From: Candidatus Enterococcus moelleringii
GTDB lineage: Bacteria > Bacillota > Bacilli > Lactobacillales > Enterococcaceae
Length of the DNA: 64,000 nt
Direction: 5' to 3'
Assembly: GCF_017377575.1 (NCBI RefSeq)
Contig: NZ_JAFREM010000004.1
Coordinates: 1 to 64,000 of the forward strand
The notes under the pieces were generated by a model that made no database searches, had not been told where the DNA came from, and was given only the letters and a program-made list of their open reading frames with translations. A program made the translations under genes and the position numbers. Positions 17,555 through 29,431 of this stretch are shown piece by piece (the stretch's first letter is position 1; each line of letters begins with the position of its first letter).

Positions 17555-18400
17555 TCAATAGACTCTTGAAATGTGTAACGTTAAATAGAGCAACTCATCT
17601 TGATTTACAGCTGCTTGGATTTCCTCTTCCACATACTCCTTTATTTTTAAAGCAGCATTGAACTCTTTGGGAAACCGTTGTTTAACTGAAGCTAATAGGA
17701 ATTCATCTTTTTCTGGGAGCTCTTCTTTTCTTATCATGCGAGCAATAAAAAATTGCAAATGGGTAACGAATCTTAAATACAGCATCGATTCCTTGTTCAC
17801 CTTTTTTTCAGGGAACAAATAACTCAGCAGCGTCAGTATGTCTTTCAACGCTCTGACAGAAAGCATCGTTTCTTCCATATTTGCTTGATCGCTTTGAGCA
17901 TTCACTATATGAAAAGCAATATTGCCAGCCTCTTCCTCTGAAAGCTCCACATCCAGTTTTTTGTTCAATAATTCAATGGCGTAGCAACCGATCGAGTACT
18001 CTTTAGGGTAATATTTTTGAATCTCGATTAACAGTCGATTTTGGAAAATAATCCCCTTTTCACTTCTTTCAATTGCATAATTCAGATGATCAACTAGTGT
18101 AAAAAATAAGTTCTTATTCAGTGGTTCATCATACTTAGTATTCGCTTGATCGATAATTTTTTTAACACAAATGATTAACTCATCAGGGACATCCTCAAAC
18201 AGTTTAATGTAGTCCTTCTTTAGAGAATCGGAAAGTGAATCAAGCTTGAATACTTTTTGAATTTTATCGGCTGGAACTAAATCGCCTTTTTTCATTTGAA
18301 AGCCGATGCCTTTTCCCATCAAAACAACTTCTTTGTCATTTTTATCCAGACATAATACCAAGCTATTATTTAATGTTTTAGTTACCCTCATTCGATTCAC
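17555..18400 (-). CDS. licT: BglG/LicT-family transcription antiterminator
   Basis: A 281-residue antiterminator: an RNA-binding CAT domain (MRVTKTLNNSLVLCLDKN, MGKGIGFQMKKG) and two PRD domains whose regulatory histidines appear in LVDHLNYA, GNIAFHIVNA, FVTHLQFF and LTLHISRV. It would bind the RAT hairpin in the leader of the same operon and stop termination when beta-glucosides are present. PTS phosphorylation of the PRD histidines sets its activity. It is the last gene of the operon, 8 bp after the GH1 gene, so it is under its own control. An alternative start is the ATG three codons in. Confidence 0.9.
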   Translation of the reverse strand: MNRMRVTKTLNNSLVLCLDKNDKEVVLMGKGIGFQMKKGDLVPADKIQKVFKLDSLSDSLKKDYIKLFEDVPDELIICVKKIIDQANTKYDEPLNKNLFFTLVDHLNYAIERSEKGIIFQNRLLIEIQKYYPKEYSIGCYAIELLNKKLDVELSEEEAGNIAFHIVNAQSDQANMEETMLSVRALKDILTLLSYLFPEKKVNKESMLYLRFVTHLQFFIARMIRKEELPEKDEFLLASVKQRFPKEFNAALKIKEYVEEEIQAAVNQDELLYLTLHISRVY

Positions 18401-18408
18401 CTTTTCCT

Positions 18409-19818
18409 CTAACTCAAACCGTTTTGACTAATTACCTTCTGATACCAGTAAAAGCTTTCTTTTTTTATTCGTTTTAAGGTTTTGAGTTCCTTATCTGTTC
18501 GATCAACGTAAATGAAACCATAACGCTTATTGAAGCCTTGGTGTGTACTGACTACATCAATTGCTGACCATGGACAATAACCAATTACATCGACTCCATC
18601 AGTTAGTGCTTCTTGAATAACAAAAATATGCTTTTGCAAATAATCAATTCGGTCGTTATCCTGTATTTTTCCGTCTTCGCCAACTGTATCAGGAGCACCG
18701 TAGCCATTTTCGGTAATTAAAATGGGCAGTTCATAACGATCATACAGCTTACGCAAGGTCAATCTTAAGCCTGTCGGATCAACTACCCAACCATATGGCG
18801 TTTTATCGACATAAGGATTTTCGGCCGCTCGATAGACGCCTTCTTCACCCAGCATAATTTGTTGATCACCAGCTCTAGCTGAAACATCTGATCCATCATT
18901 TTTACTTGCTGCAATCGTCGCAGTGGAATAATAATTGATGGCAATAAAATCTGGCTTTCCGGCTGCTAAACACTCAAAATCTCCTGCTTCAATTTTAGGA
19001 TATATGTCACGATCATTCAAATACTTTTCAAATAAATAATTGTATTTCCCACGAACCGCAGCATCTAAGAATGACCAGCCCCGTAATGTTTCCCAATTAT
19101 GAGCTGCGATCGCATCCTCTGGATTAGCTGTCGCTTGATACATAGCTGTCAAATTGATGGCTGGGCCAATTTTCCCTTTCATATCCAATTGATGATAAAG
19201 AGCAATTGCTTGAGCTTGGGCCAATAAGACATGATGATTAATTTGGAAAAGTTCTTTTTTTGAAGGCAAACTGCCGTCTTTAGGAAGACCAATAGCTCCA
19301 GGATGTAAAATCATCGTATTTTGTTCATTGATAGTCAGCCAATAGTTTACCTTGTCGCCATATTCAGCGAATAATACCTTCACGTAATCTAAAAAGCAAT
19401 CAATTGTTTGACGATTCAACCATCCTCCCTGCTCCTCTAAATGATAGGGCAAATCAAAATGATACATGGTAACAATGGGTTCGATTCCATTTTCTAAACA
19501 CTCATCAATTACCCGATGATAAAAATTGATTCCTTTTTCATTCGTCTCTCCGGGGTTCTTCCCCATAATACGAGTCCAGGCTATTGAAAAACGAAATGCT
19601 TTTAGCCCTAATTCTTTAAAAAGCAAAATGTCTTCTTTATAATGATGGTAAAAATCTGAGGCGACTTCAAAGCCCGCCACATCTTCATCATGCTGATATT
19701 CGTCGATAATTGATGGTAGTTTCCCGTCTTCTTGATAGGCACCTTCTGCCTGATAAGCACTGATAGAAGCACCCCACATGAACTGCTCGGGAAATGACGA
19801 AAGCTGTTGGTATTGCAC
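18409..19818 (-). CDS. bglA: 6-phospho-beta-glucosidase, GH1
   Basis: A 469-residue GH1 enzyme hydrolysing phosphorylated aryl- or alkyl-beta-glucosides to glucose 6-phosphate and aglycone. The acid/base glutamate is in LTINEQNT and the nucleophile in LITENGYG; the N-terminus FMWGASISAYQAEGA is the usual GH1 opening. The length is normal. It lies between its PTS permease (13 bp gap) and the antiterminator. A PTS supplying a 6-phosphate substrate makes a phospho-glucosidase more likely than a plain glucosidase. Confidence 0.9.
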   Translation of the reverse strand: MQYQQLSSFPEQFMWGASISAYQAEGAYQEDGKLPSIIDEYQHDEDVAGFEVASDFYHHYKEDILLFKELGLKAFRFSIAWTRIMGKNPGETNEKGINFYHRVIDECLENGIEPIVTMYHFDLPYHLEEQGGWLNRQTIDCFLDYVKVLFAEYGDKVNYWLTINEQNTMILHPGAIGLPKDGSLPSKKELFQINHHVLLAQAQAIALYHQLDMKGKIGPAINLTAMYQATANPEDAIAAHNWETLRGWSFLDAAVRGKYNYLFEKYLNDRDIYPKIEAGDFECLAAGKPDFIAINYYSTATIAASKNDGSDVSARAGDQQIMLGEEGVYRAAENPYVDKTPYGWVVDPTGLRLTLRKLYDRYELPILITENGYGAPDTVGEDGKIQDNDRIDYLQKHIFVIQEALTDGVDVIGYCPWSAIDVVSTHQGFNKRYGFIYVDRTDKELKTLKRIKKESFYWYQKVISQNGLS

Positions 19819-19831
19819 AAAAATTCACTCC

Positions 19832-21664
19832 TTAATTAATGACCATAATTGGTTCGTTCTCAACTGTGTTTCCAGTTGTTTCATCGATTGTCTCGAAGTT
19901 TTCACTGTTAGTTACGACTAAAATTACCGTATCATCGTAGCCAGCCTCTTTGATTTGCTTAAAGTCTGCTTCGATTAATTTTTGACCGACAGAAACTTGA
20001 TCGCCTTCTTTTACAAAAACTTCAAAAGGCTTCCCTTTAAGATTAACAGTGTCGATCCCAATATGAACTAAAATTTCGATTCCTTCTTTTGAACGTAAAC
20101 CAATCGCATGCTTAGATTCTAACACAGTAATCACTTCACCGTTAATTGGTGAATAAATCGTATCATCTTCAGGCGTAATAGCGACCCCTTTTCCTAATAG
20201 CTCTTTTGAAAAAATAGCGTCATTTACTTCTGAAATGGGATAAACAGTTCCCTTTACCGGGCTTTCAATCTTAATTGCTGCATTGCCTGGTTCCTGACCT
20301 AACGAATCCTCTTCATCGATGACATCCTCAAAGCCGATTAGGTAGGCAATAATAAACGTTCCAAAAAAGGCAATCAGACAAGTAATAATTGCGTGGACAA
20401 TATTCATTGGATTCTCTCCGATAAAAGCAGGTAAGGCTGCTAAACCTGGAGAAACAAAGGCATATCTTACCAGTCCGCTCAGTCCCGCATATAATCCGGC
20501 AATTGCGCCACCGATCATGGATGCAACCAAGGGTCTTTTTAGTTTCAGTGTTACCCCATAAAGTGAAGGTTCAGTGATACCCATTAAGGCCGTAATCCCT
20601 GTAGAAACAGCTAGCTGCTTCAATTGTTTATTCTTCGTTTTAAAGGCTACAGCAAGGGTTGCTCCAGATTGAGCGATATTGGAAGCCAGCATTCCGGGAC
20701 CGTTGATCATTTCTGAACCGGTGCTGCTTAATTGCATCGTTGCAATCGGCGTCATCGCCCAAGCTGTTCCAGTTACAACAAGGAAAGGCTGCAATCCACC
20801 CATTAAAAATGGAATCAACCAAGCCGCTTTCCCATTGATCCATTCAGCCCCCATCGCTACTAAATCATTTAATAAAGTTCCAAATGGTCCAATAACTACT
20901 AAAGCCAAAGGTCCCATAATCAGAAAGACTAACATTGGTTTTGTGAAAAACTTGATAAAAGATGGCGAAATACGATCAGCAAATGGCTCTACATATGACA
21001 TAATCCATACCGTGAAAATAATCGGCAGAACCGAACCTGCATAATCGGCTGCTAATACAGGAATTCCCAAGAAAGAAACCGGATCGCCTGACGAAAATAA
21101 CTGCGAAATGTTTGGATGAAGTAAAATTCCCGCAACTGTAATCGCCAGAATCGGGCTAACTTCAAACTTGATTGCCGCTCCATAGGCTAACAGAACCGGC
21201 ATGAAATAGAAGGCAGCATCTGCAATGGTATTCAAAATAATATATGTTTGACTACTGTCTGAAAGTACACCAGTAAGCGTTAATACCGCCAAGATTGCCT
21301 TAACCATCCCCGCACCGGTAATCGCCGGAATCATTGGGGTGAAAGTCGTAGAAATGACACTTACTAATCTCGAAATAATCCCTTCTTGGTTTTCAGCTGG
21401 TTTCTGTTTTCTTACTGAATCACCTAATTCTTTTTGTATTTCTTTAAAAGCGGCTTGAACTTCATTTCCAATAACTACTTGATATTGTCCACCGCTATCT
21501 ACGACACTAATTACCCCAGCCGTCTTTTCTAGTGCTTTTGTATCTGCTTTTTTCTTATCTCTTAATTCAAAACGTAACCTCGTAGCACAATGAGTTAAGC
21601 TGACTACATTTTCTTTCCCACCAACAAGTGCTAATACTTTTGTTCCTACTTCACGATAGTTCAT
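19832..21664 (-). CDS. bglP: Beta-glucoside PTS permease, EIIBCA
   Basis: A 610-residue permease with order IIB-IIC-IIA. IIB has the phospho-Cys at residue 26 in SLTHCATRLRFEL. IIC spans about residues 100-450 with MIPAITGAGM, GITEPSLYGV and ten or so membrane segments. IIA has the phospho-His in ILVHIGIDTVNLKGKPF. It takes up and phosphorylates beta-glucosides such as salicin or arbutin. First gene of the operon, with Shine-Dalgarno AAAGGAGAG and the antiterminator leader directly upstream. Confidence 0.92.
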   Translation of the reverse strand: MNYREVGTKVLALVGGKENVVSLTHCATRLRFELRDKKKADTKALEKTAGVISVVDSGGQYQVVIGNEVQAAFKEIQKELGDSVRKQKPAENQEGIISRLVSVISTTFTPMIPAITGAGMVKAILAVLTLTGVLSDSSQTYIILNTIADAAFYFMPVLLAYGAAIKFEVSPILAITVAGILLHPNISQLFSSGDPVSFLGIPVLAADYAGSVLPIIFTVWIMSYVEPFADRISPSFIKFFTKPMLVFLIMGPLALVVIGPFGTLLNDLVAMGAEWINGKAAWLIPFLMGGLQPFLVVTGTAWAMTPIATMQLSSTGSEMINGPGMLASNIAQSGATLAVAFKTKNKQLKQLAVSTGITALMGITEPSLYGVTLKLKRPLVASMIGGAIAGLYAGLSGLVRYAFVSPGLAALPAFIGENPMNIVHAIITCLIAFFGTFIIAYLIGFEDVIDEEDSLGQEPGNAAIKIESPVKGTVYPISEVNDAIFSKELLGKGVAITPEDDTIYSPINGEVITVLESKHAIGLRSKEGIEILVHIGIDTVNLKGKPFEVFVKEGDQVSVGQKLIEADFKQIKEAGYDDTVILVVTNSENFETIDETTGNTVENEPIMVIN

Positions 21665-21690
21665 CCTATTCTCTCCTTTTTAAAAAATAA

Positions 21691-21770
21691 AAAAGACCAA
21701 GCCAAACCATCCCCAAATAAAATTGGAAATTAGTTTGTCTTGGTCTTGCCTGCATAATCAGTAACATGCC
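21691..21770 (-). promoter_or_regulatory. RAT antiterminator overlapping a terminator (bgl leader)
   Basis: On the minus strand GGCATGTTACTGATTATGC plus AGGCAAGACC (21742-21770) matches the ribonucleic antiterminator bound by BglG/LicT proteins. Its 3' bases are shared with a terminator stem AAGACCAAGACAAAC / GTTTGGCTTGGTCTT ending in TTTTTT (21691-21749). The two folds exclude each other, so the operon is controlled by antitermination. Confidence 0.92.
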
Positions 21771-21795
21771 AATAACGTTATTTTGCTGTGACTGA

Positions 21796-21824
21796 ATAAT
21801 AGCATATAATGATAGCGCAATCAA
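21796..21824 (-). promoter_or_regulatory. Promoter of the bgl operon
   Basis: Minus-strand TTGATT, a 17-bp spacer and TATTAT with an upstream TGC extension. Transcription would start about 20 nt before the RAT. Up to 22083 I see only an imperfect weak hairpin and no gene. Confidence 0.7.
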
Positions 21825-22083
21825 TAGGGTAAATGAAAAAATTTAAAGTGAGGTTTAGAAAAATGGTCCAGGTCATTCATTAGGCAGCTATGTATTTATT
21901 GGAATGAGGACTCTTCTCTTCTATTCTAAAGCGAACTCTCAACTTTCAAAGCAAGAGCCAAATACCTATACAGATAATTGAAAATTATTCACCCATTCCA
22001 TCTGTAAATATTTTGACCAATTCCCACATTTTGTCTGATATACTCTGTTTAAGCAGAAGTTTAGCAGACGAGGAGGAATGATC

Positions 22084-22554
22084 ATGCAGTATAAAGGGAC
22101 ATTAATCGCAGTAACTGATATCGAAAAATCGAAGCAATTTTACAGTGAATTATTTGGGTTAAAAATCATTATGGATGCCGGAGCAAATGTCCAAATGTCT
22201 GAGGGTATTTTTTTACAGACCATTGATACTTGGCCAGACTTTATCAATCGAAAAAAAGCTGATATTGTCTTAGAAAATAATGCGGTAGAATTATACTTTG
22301 AAACTGACGATATCGACAGCTTCATCAAAAAATTAGCAGAGTATAGTGACGTCACCTATCTTCATCCGGTCATAGAACACAGCTGGGGGCAGCGTGCAGT
22401 GAGATTCTATGATTTAGATCATCACATCATCGAAGTAGCCGAAAATATTGTGATGGTTGCAAAAAGATTTATCCATTCAGGTCTTTCTGTCGAACAAACA
22501 GCAGAGCGCATGGGGGTTGATGTTGAGGTTACTAAAGCAGCATTAAACCAATAA
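22084..22554 (+). CDS. Glyoxalase/VOC-fold protein with C-terminal helical tail
   Basis: A 156-residue protein with one VOC domain (YKGTLIAVTDIEKSKQFYSE, ELYFETDDIDSF, RFYDLDHHIIEVAE) followed by about 35 residues that look like a small helix-turn-helix (GLSVEQTAERMGVDVEVTKA). The start is the second ATG, seven bases after AGGAGG; the first ATG nearly touches the ribosome site. VOC domains may act in detoxification or bind antibiotics. The substrate is not evident. It is a single-gene unit closed by a terminator shared with the suf operon. Confidence 0.8.
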   Translation: MQYKGTLIAVTDIEKSKQFYSELFGLKIIMDAGANVQMSEGIFLQTIDTWPDFINRKKADIVLENNAVELYFETDDIDSFIKKLAEYSDVTYLHPVIEHSWGQRAVRFYDLDHHIIEVAENIVMVAKRFIHSGLSVEQTAERMGVDVEVTKAALNQ

Positions 22555-22574
22555 ATGGATGTTTTACTGTAAAG

Positions 22575-22618
22575 AAAAAAGCCTTAAAACGCTGATTTAT
22601 CAACGTTTTAAGGCTTTT
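22575..22618. terminator. Bidirectional terminator between the VOC gene and sufB
   Basis: Stem AAAAGCCTTAAAACG / CGTTTTAAGGCTTTT with T-runs on both sides. It serves the plus-strand VOC gene and the minus-strand suf operon. Confidence 0.9.
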
Positions 22619-22624
22619 GTACTC

Positions 22625-24019
22625 TTAACCGACAGACCCCTCCATCTCGAATTGGATCAGGCGATTCAACTCGACTGCATATTCCATCGGCAGTTCTTTC
22701 GTAAATGGTTCAACAAAGCCCATTACGATCATTTCAGTTGCTTCTTGTTCGGTGATTCCGCGACTCATCAAGTAATACAATTGTTCTTCAGAAATCTTAG
22801 AAACCTTCGCTTCGTGTTCCAAAGAAACATTGCCGTTCATGATTTCATTGTAAGGAATCGTATCGGAACGAGAAATATCATCCATGATGATGGTGTCACA
22901 CTCGATATGACTGAAGGAGCCTTCGCTATCACGAGTGAAACGAACTGTTCCCCGATAGTCAACCGCGCCGCCATCTTTAGCAATCGATTTAGACACAATT
23001 GTGCTAGAAGTATTCGGTGCATTATGAATCATTCGAGCACCGTTATCTAGTACGATATTTTTTCCGGCTACCGCAATCGAAAGCATCGTTCCGCGAGCGC
23101 CTTTACCGTTCATGTAGACACTTGGGTATTTCATCGTTACTTTAGAACCTAAGTTGCCATCTACCCATTCCATGGTAGCATTTTCTAGAGCTTGGCCACG
23201 TTTGGTTTCCAAGCTGTAGACATTGTTAGACCAGTTTTGGATAGTAGTGTAACGGCAATAGCCGTCTTTTTTAACAAATACTTCCACCACCGCAGCATGC
23301 AAGCTGTCTGATGAATAAGTCGGAGCCGTACAGCCTTCAACATAGTTGATGCTGGCACCTTCGTCTACGATAATCAATGTCCGTTCAAACTGACCAGTGT
23401 TGGCCGCATTGATTCGGAAGTAAGATTGAATTGGAATATCGGTTTGAACCCCTTTTGGTACATAGATAAAGGTTCCACCTGACCAAGCTGCTGAGTTAAG
23501 AGCCGCTAATTTGTTGTCTGTAGGCGGCACTAATGTAGCAAAATATTCCTTAAACAGTTCAGGATATTCTTTCAAAGCCGAATCGGTATCGGTAAAGACG
23601 ATGCCTAATTTTTCAAACTCATCCTTCATGTTGTGATAAACAACTTCGGATTCGTACTGAGCAGAAGCTCCGGCCAAGTAAGCCCGTTCTGCTTCAGGGA
23701 TTCCCAAGCGTTCAAAGGTTGTTTTGATTTCATCTGGCACATCTTCCCAGTCACGAGCTGGTTTGTTGCTGGATTTGATATAGTAATTGATTTTGTCGAA
23801 ATCCAATTCACTTAGATCAGGACCGTATTCCGGCATGTCTAATTTGTAAAAAGTTTCCAAGGACTTCAAGCGGAAGTCTAACATCCACTCGGGTTCTCCT
23901 TTAACGCGGGAGATTGCGCGAATGACTTCTTCTGATAAGCCTTCACCAGTAGTAAAGACCGGTTCAACATCATCGTGGAAGCCAAATTGATATTCTTCTT
24001 GCATTTCAGGTACGCTCAT
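22625..24019 (-). CDS. sufB: Fe-S cluster assembly scaffold SufB
   Basis: A 464-residue SufB (SUF-FeS_LYR type scaffold): [20 protein letters not shown] at the start, [13 protein letters not shown] in the middle, and the C-terminal [19 protein letters not shown] shared with SufD. It forms the SufBC2D scaffold on which Fe-S clusters are built. Last gene of sufCDSUB, 11 bp after sufU. Length and order are as in other Bacillota. Confidence 0.95.
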   Translation of the reverse strand: MSVPEMQEEYQFGFHDDVEPVFTTGEGLSEEVIRAISRVKGEPEWMLDFRLKSLETFYKLDMPEYGPDLSELDFDKINYYIKSSNKPARDWEDVPDEIKTTFERLGIPEAERAYLAGASAQYESEVVYHNMKDEFEKLGIVFTDTDSALKEYPELFKEYFATLVPPTDNKLAALNSAAWSGGTFIYVPKGVQTDIPIQSYFRINAANTGQFERTLIIVDEGASINYVEGCTAPTYSSDSLHAAVVEVFVKKDGYCRYTTIQNWSNNVYSLETKRGQALENATMEWVDGNLGSKVTMKYPSVYMNGKGARGTMLSIAVAGKNIVLDNGARMIHNAPNTSSTIVSKSIAKDGGAVDYRGTVRFTRDSEGSFSHIECDTIIMDDISRSDTIPYNEIMNGNVSLEHEAKVSKISEEQLYYLMSRGITEQEATEMIVMGFVEPFTKELPMEYAVELNRLIQFEMEGSVG

Positions 24020-24030
24020 AGTTCCCGCTC

Positions 24031-27003
<2,973 letters not shown>

Positions 27004-27015
27004 TTATCTTGCCTC

Positions 27016-27786
27016 CTACACTTCTTCTTTGTAATCAATACCTAATTCAGCTGAAATTCCAGCGTAGCCTTCAGATTCAAGACGCTTAGCCAATTCAGAA
27101 TCACCAGATAAAACAACCTGTCCATCCATCATGATATGCACAAAATCTGGCACGATGTAGTTTAATAGACGTTGGTAATGAGTGATGATCAGTGCGCCAA
27201 ATTTGTCGCCCCGCATCGCGTTGATTCCTTTTGATACAACCTTCAATGCATCGATATCCAAACCTGAGTCAATTTCATCTAAAATCGCAAAAGTAGGTTC
27301 GATCATCAATAATTGAAGAATTTCGTTACGCTTCTTCTCACCACCAGAAAAGCCTTCGTTTAAGTAACGTTCAGCCATTTCTTCCGGCATGTTCAACAAT
27401 TCCATTTTTGCATCTAATTTCTTCAAGAAAGTCATGACAGAAATTTTGTCGTCTTCGGCACGGCCAGCATTCATAGCAGCCCGCATAAATTCCGCATTAC
27501 TGATGCCAGGAATTTCACTTGGGTATTGCATTGCTAGGAACAGCCCTAAACGAGCACGTTCGTCGACTTCTAAATCTAATACATTGGTTCCGTCAAACAA
27601 GATTTCGCCTTGAGTAACTTCGTAATTGGGGTTCCCCATAATAGCAGCAGAAAGGGTTGATTTACCAGTTCCGTTTGGTCCCATGATGGCGTGGATTTCT
27701 CCCGTTTTCATGGTTAAGTTAACACCTTTTAAAATCTCTTTATCTTCAATGGATACATGCAAATCTTTAATCTCTAAAACAGACAT
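27016..27786 (-). CDS. sufC: SufC ATPase
   Basis: A 256-residue ABC-type ATPase that powers the SufBCD scaffold: Walker A MGPNGTGKSTLSAAI, signature FSGGEKKRNEI and Walker B FAILDEIDSGLD. It is soluble with no partner membrane domain, as usual for SufC. First gene of the operon with Shine-Dalgarno GGAGGG and a clear promoter. Confidence 0.96.
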   Translation of the reverse strand: MSVLEIKDLHVSIEDKEILKGVNLTMKTGEIHAIMGPNGTGKSTLSAAIMGNPNYEVTQGEILFDGTNVLDLEVDERARLGLFLAMQYPSEIPGISNAEFMRAAMNAGRAEDDKISVMTFLKKLDAKMELLNMPEEMAERYLNEGFSGGEKKRNEILQLLMIEPTFAILDEIDSGLDIDALKVVSKGINAMRGDKFGALIITHYQRLLNYIVPDFVHIMMDGQVVLSGDSELAKRLESEGYAGISAELGIDYKEEV

Positions 27787-27821
27787 GAATTTCCCTCCAA
27801 ATTATTTATTCGTTCTCACCT

Positions 27822-27850
27822 ATTTTAGACTAATTGAGAATGTAATTCAA
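27822..27850 (-). promoter_or_regulatory. Promoter of the suf operon
   Basis: Minus-strand TTGAAT, a 17-bp spacer and TAAAAT, about 35 bp before the sufC start. No Fur or IscR-like site is evident. Confidence 0.65.
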
Positions 27851-28049
27851 ACGAAATCGGCAATTTTATAAAATAAAACGAGCTTTTGTTTAGAATTATT
27901 CTCGATTCACTCTGTACTAGCTCAAAAAGCCGTTCACTCCTACTAACTCGGACGGAACTTCGGGCTCATTCAAGAAACTTTCCAGCTGCTTAATCCTAAA
28001 AATTATCCTATCTTAAGAATTCCTTAATAATTGGCTTAATAAGCATTTC
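27851..28049. other. Intergenic region without a recognised element
   Basis: Between the suf promoter and the structured leader. It contains no convincing ORF, RNA gene or strong hairpin; an imperfect AGCC/GGGCT pairing at about 27930-27972 is weak. Confidence 0.4.
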
Positions 28050-28240
28050 CCTTGATTTATCAAGGTTTTGAGCACTTTTCAGTCATTTTTATTCAAAAAA
28101 GACCACAAAGATTTCACCTGCGACTTAGACAACTTTTTTGACTGCAAAAAAAGAAGAATCCAATCATATCAAGCTTTCATTGAAAACCAAGGTGCACAAG
28201 TCGGGGGTAACCTTTCTAAGTCGCATGTGGACTTTTTTCT
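28050..28240 (+). other. Structured leader before two small hypothetical genes
   Basis: It contains a terminator-like hairpin CCTTGA/TCAAGG followed by TTTT (28050-28069). A long-range inverted repeat follows: TGCGACTTAGA at 28119-28129 pairs perfectly with TCTAAGTCGCA at 28215-28225, extended by CCACA/TGTGG and A-run/T-run flanks. A third small hairpin CTTTTTT/AAAAAAG lies inside. The large stem ends in CTTTTTT like a terminator, 80 bp before the next start codon. This suggests attenuation or a structured RNA, but no known class is recognised. Confidence 0.5.
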
Positions 28241-28319
28241 GGAATTTGTTTATCTTTTAGGCACCAGCTGGAATACATCCGTTACAGAAAATAAAAATGA
28301 AAAAAAGGAGCAGATTCAT

Positions 28320-28703
28320 ATGCCAAAACAACCATTCACTCCGCAGCAGATTTTCAACCTCAAACTCGAAACACTCAAACAACGTATTTCGGATTTTTAC
28401 CAAGAAACGCAAGACAGCACGATGACGCTAAAACTAATACTGAGCTTAAGAGTACGTTACCAATTAGGAGCAGAAGAATTCGCCTTAGTATTAAAAGACC
28501 TGGTTCGCCAATTATTTTTACACACCAAGGCTACTCGCACCATGAAACGCTATTTTTATTATTTTGCAGAGTATTTCGAAGATGTGGAATGGGCGAAGCT
28601 TGGAGTAAAGCTGTTTCCGGTTAGAAAATTTGTTGAAAAGGCCAAGTCTGTGCTTGGTGCACAAATTGCTAGATTCCTGCCAGCAAAAGCCGCCGTCCCT
28701 TGA
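28320..28703 (+). CDS. Hypothetical protein, 127 aa
   Basis: Not recognised. The protein is basic and mostly helical (FNLKLETLKQRISDFYQETQ; LVRQLFLHTKATRTMKRYFYYF), with a C-terminal amphipathic region rich in Lys/Val and ending AKAAVP. No signal peptide or catalytic motif. The start is an ATG nine bases after AAGGAG; an open frame continues upstream to a TTG but crosses the hairpin region and looks non-coding. It lies 55 bp before the DUF2922-like gene on the same strand, so the two are probably co-transcribed. Confidence 0.65.
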   Translation: MPKQPFTPQQIFNLKLETLKQRISDFYQETQDSTMTLKLILSLRVRYQLGAEEFALVLKDLVRQLFLHTKATRTMKRYFYYFAEYFEDVEWAKLGVKLFPVRKFVEKAKSVLGAQIARFLPAKAAVP

Positions 28704-28758
28704 GTCAAAACTTCATCGTCTGTCACTCATAGAATAATTATTGAAAGGAGCCTTTGAG

Positions 28759-29301
28759 ATGATCAGTCTAGTAGGAACTTTCCTGAATAGTGCAGGAAAA
28801 AAACACACGCTGAACATTAAGAACCCAGACACCGAAAAAAGTCCAGAAGAAATCAAAGAAGCTTTTGAGCTGTTAAGCAGCTTAGATATTTTTGAAAAAG
28901 ACGGCATTGACCTGTTTCAAGAAGTCGTCTCGGCAAAATACGTTGAAACGATTGAAACACCGCTTTTTATGGAGGATGAATTTTTCGGAGAGCCCAATAA
29001 ACCAATTAGTTTGAATCAATCAACTTTGCTTTTGGCTTGGCAAGAGCCTTCGACTGATTTAGCAAATGAAGAAGTGCTGGCAAATTGTCCAGCCCAAGTT
29101 GCTTTGCCAGTTGCTAAACAACAAACAGCATTAATCGAAAAAGACACAAAAGAATTGAAACCTGAATTACCGTCGGAGCCAACATCGCTTGATACACCAA
29201 GAAAGCCTCCGAACACGATCAAAAAATTATTCAGTCGAAGATTTAGAAAAAAACCGATCCCACAGCAGCAGAAGAATTCGCCAGATCCGCCGATCCCTTA
29301 A
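28759..29301 (+). CDS. DUF2922-like protein with C-terminal extension
   Basis: A 180-residue protein. The first 70 residues (ISLVGTFLNSAGKKHTLNIK, EEIKEAFELLSSLDIF, VVSAKYVETIETPLF) resemble the small DUF2922 family. The remaining 110 are a Pro/Glu/Lys-rich, probably unstructured tail ending in a basic segment (KKLFSRRFRKKPIP). Typical DUF2922 proteins are about 70 residues, so the tail is unusual. The ATG is nine bases after AAAGGAG; a TTG six codons earlier would place the ribosome site inside the gene. Function unknown; it pairs with the preceding helical protein. Confidence 0.65.
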   Translation: MISLVGTFLNSAGKKHTLNIKNPDTEKSPEEIKEAFELLSSLDIFEKDGIDLFQEVVSAKYVETIETPLFMEDEFFGEPNKPISLNQSTLLLAWQEPSTDLANEEVLANCPAQVALPVAKQQTALIEKDTKELKPELPSEPTSLDTPRKPPNTIKKLFSRRFRKKPIPQQQKNSPDPPIP

Positions 29302-29401
29302 AGTTAGGGTTACGTTCTTTGATAATCGAATACCGTTTCACATTAGGTTTCCATTCTGGCACTGTCCGGAAAGTGCTGATGCTTTTCTTCTAATGTAAAA
29401 C

Positions 29402-29431
29402 AAAAGAACCAGGCACGAAACCTGATTCTTC
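29402..29431 (-). terminator. Terminator after the DeoR gene
   Basis: Minus-strand stem AAGAATCAGG / CCTGGTTCTT with a loop of seven, then TTGTTTT. It overlaps the deoR-type stop codon. Confidence 0.7.

Noticed and set aside
21771-21782. AATAACGTTATT as a cre or LacI-type site
   Set aside because: It is a perfect palindrome but misses the conserved outer bases of cre. It lies in the transcribed leader near the RAT and may be chance.
28068-28319. In-frame TTG extension of the 127-aa protein by 84 residues
   Set aside because: It runs through the hairpin region, has no ribosome site at the TTG and no protein-like pattern, while an ATG with AAGGAG lies downstream.
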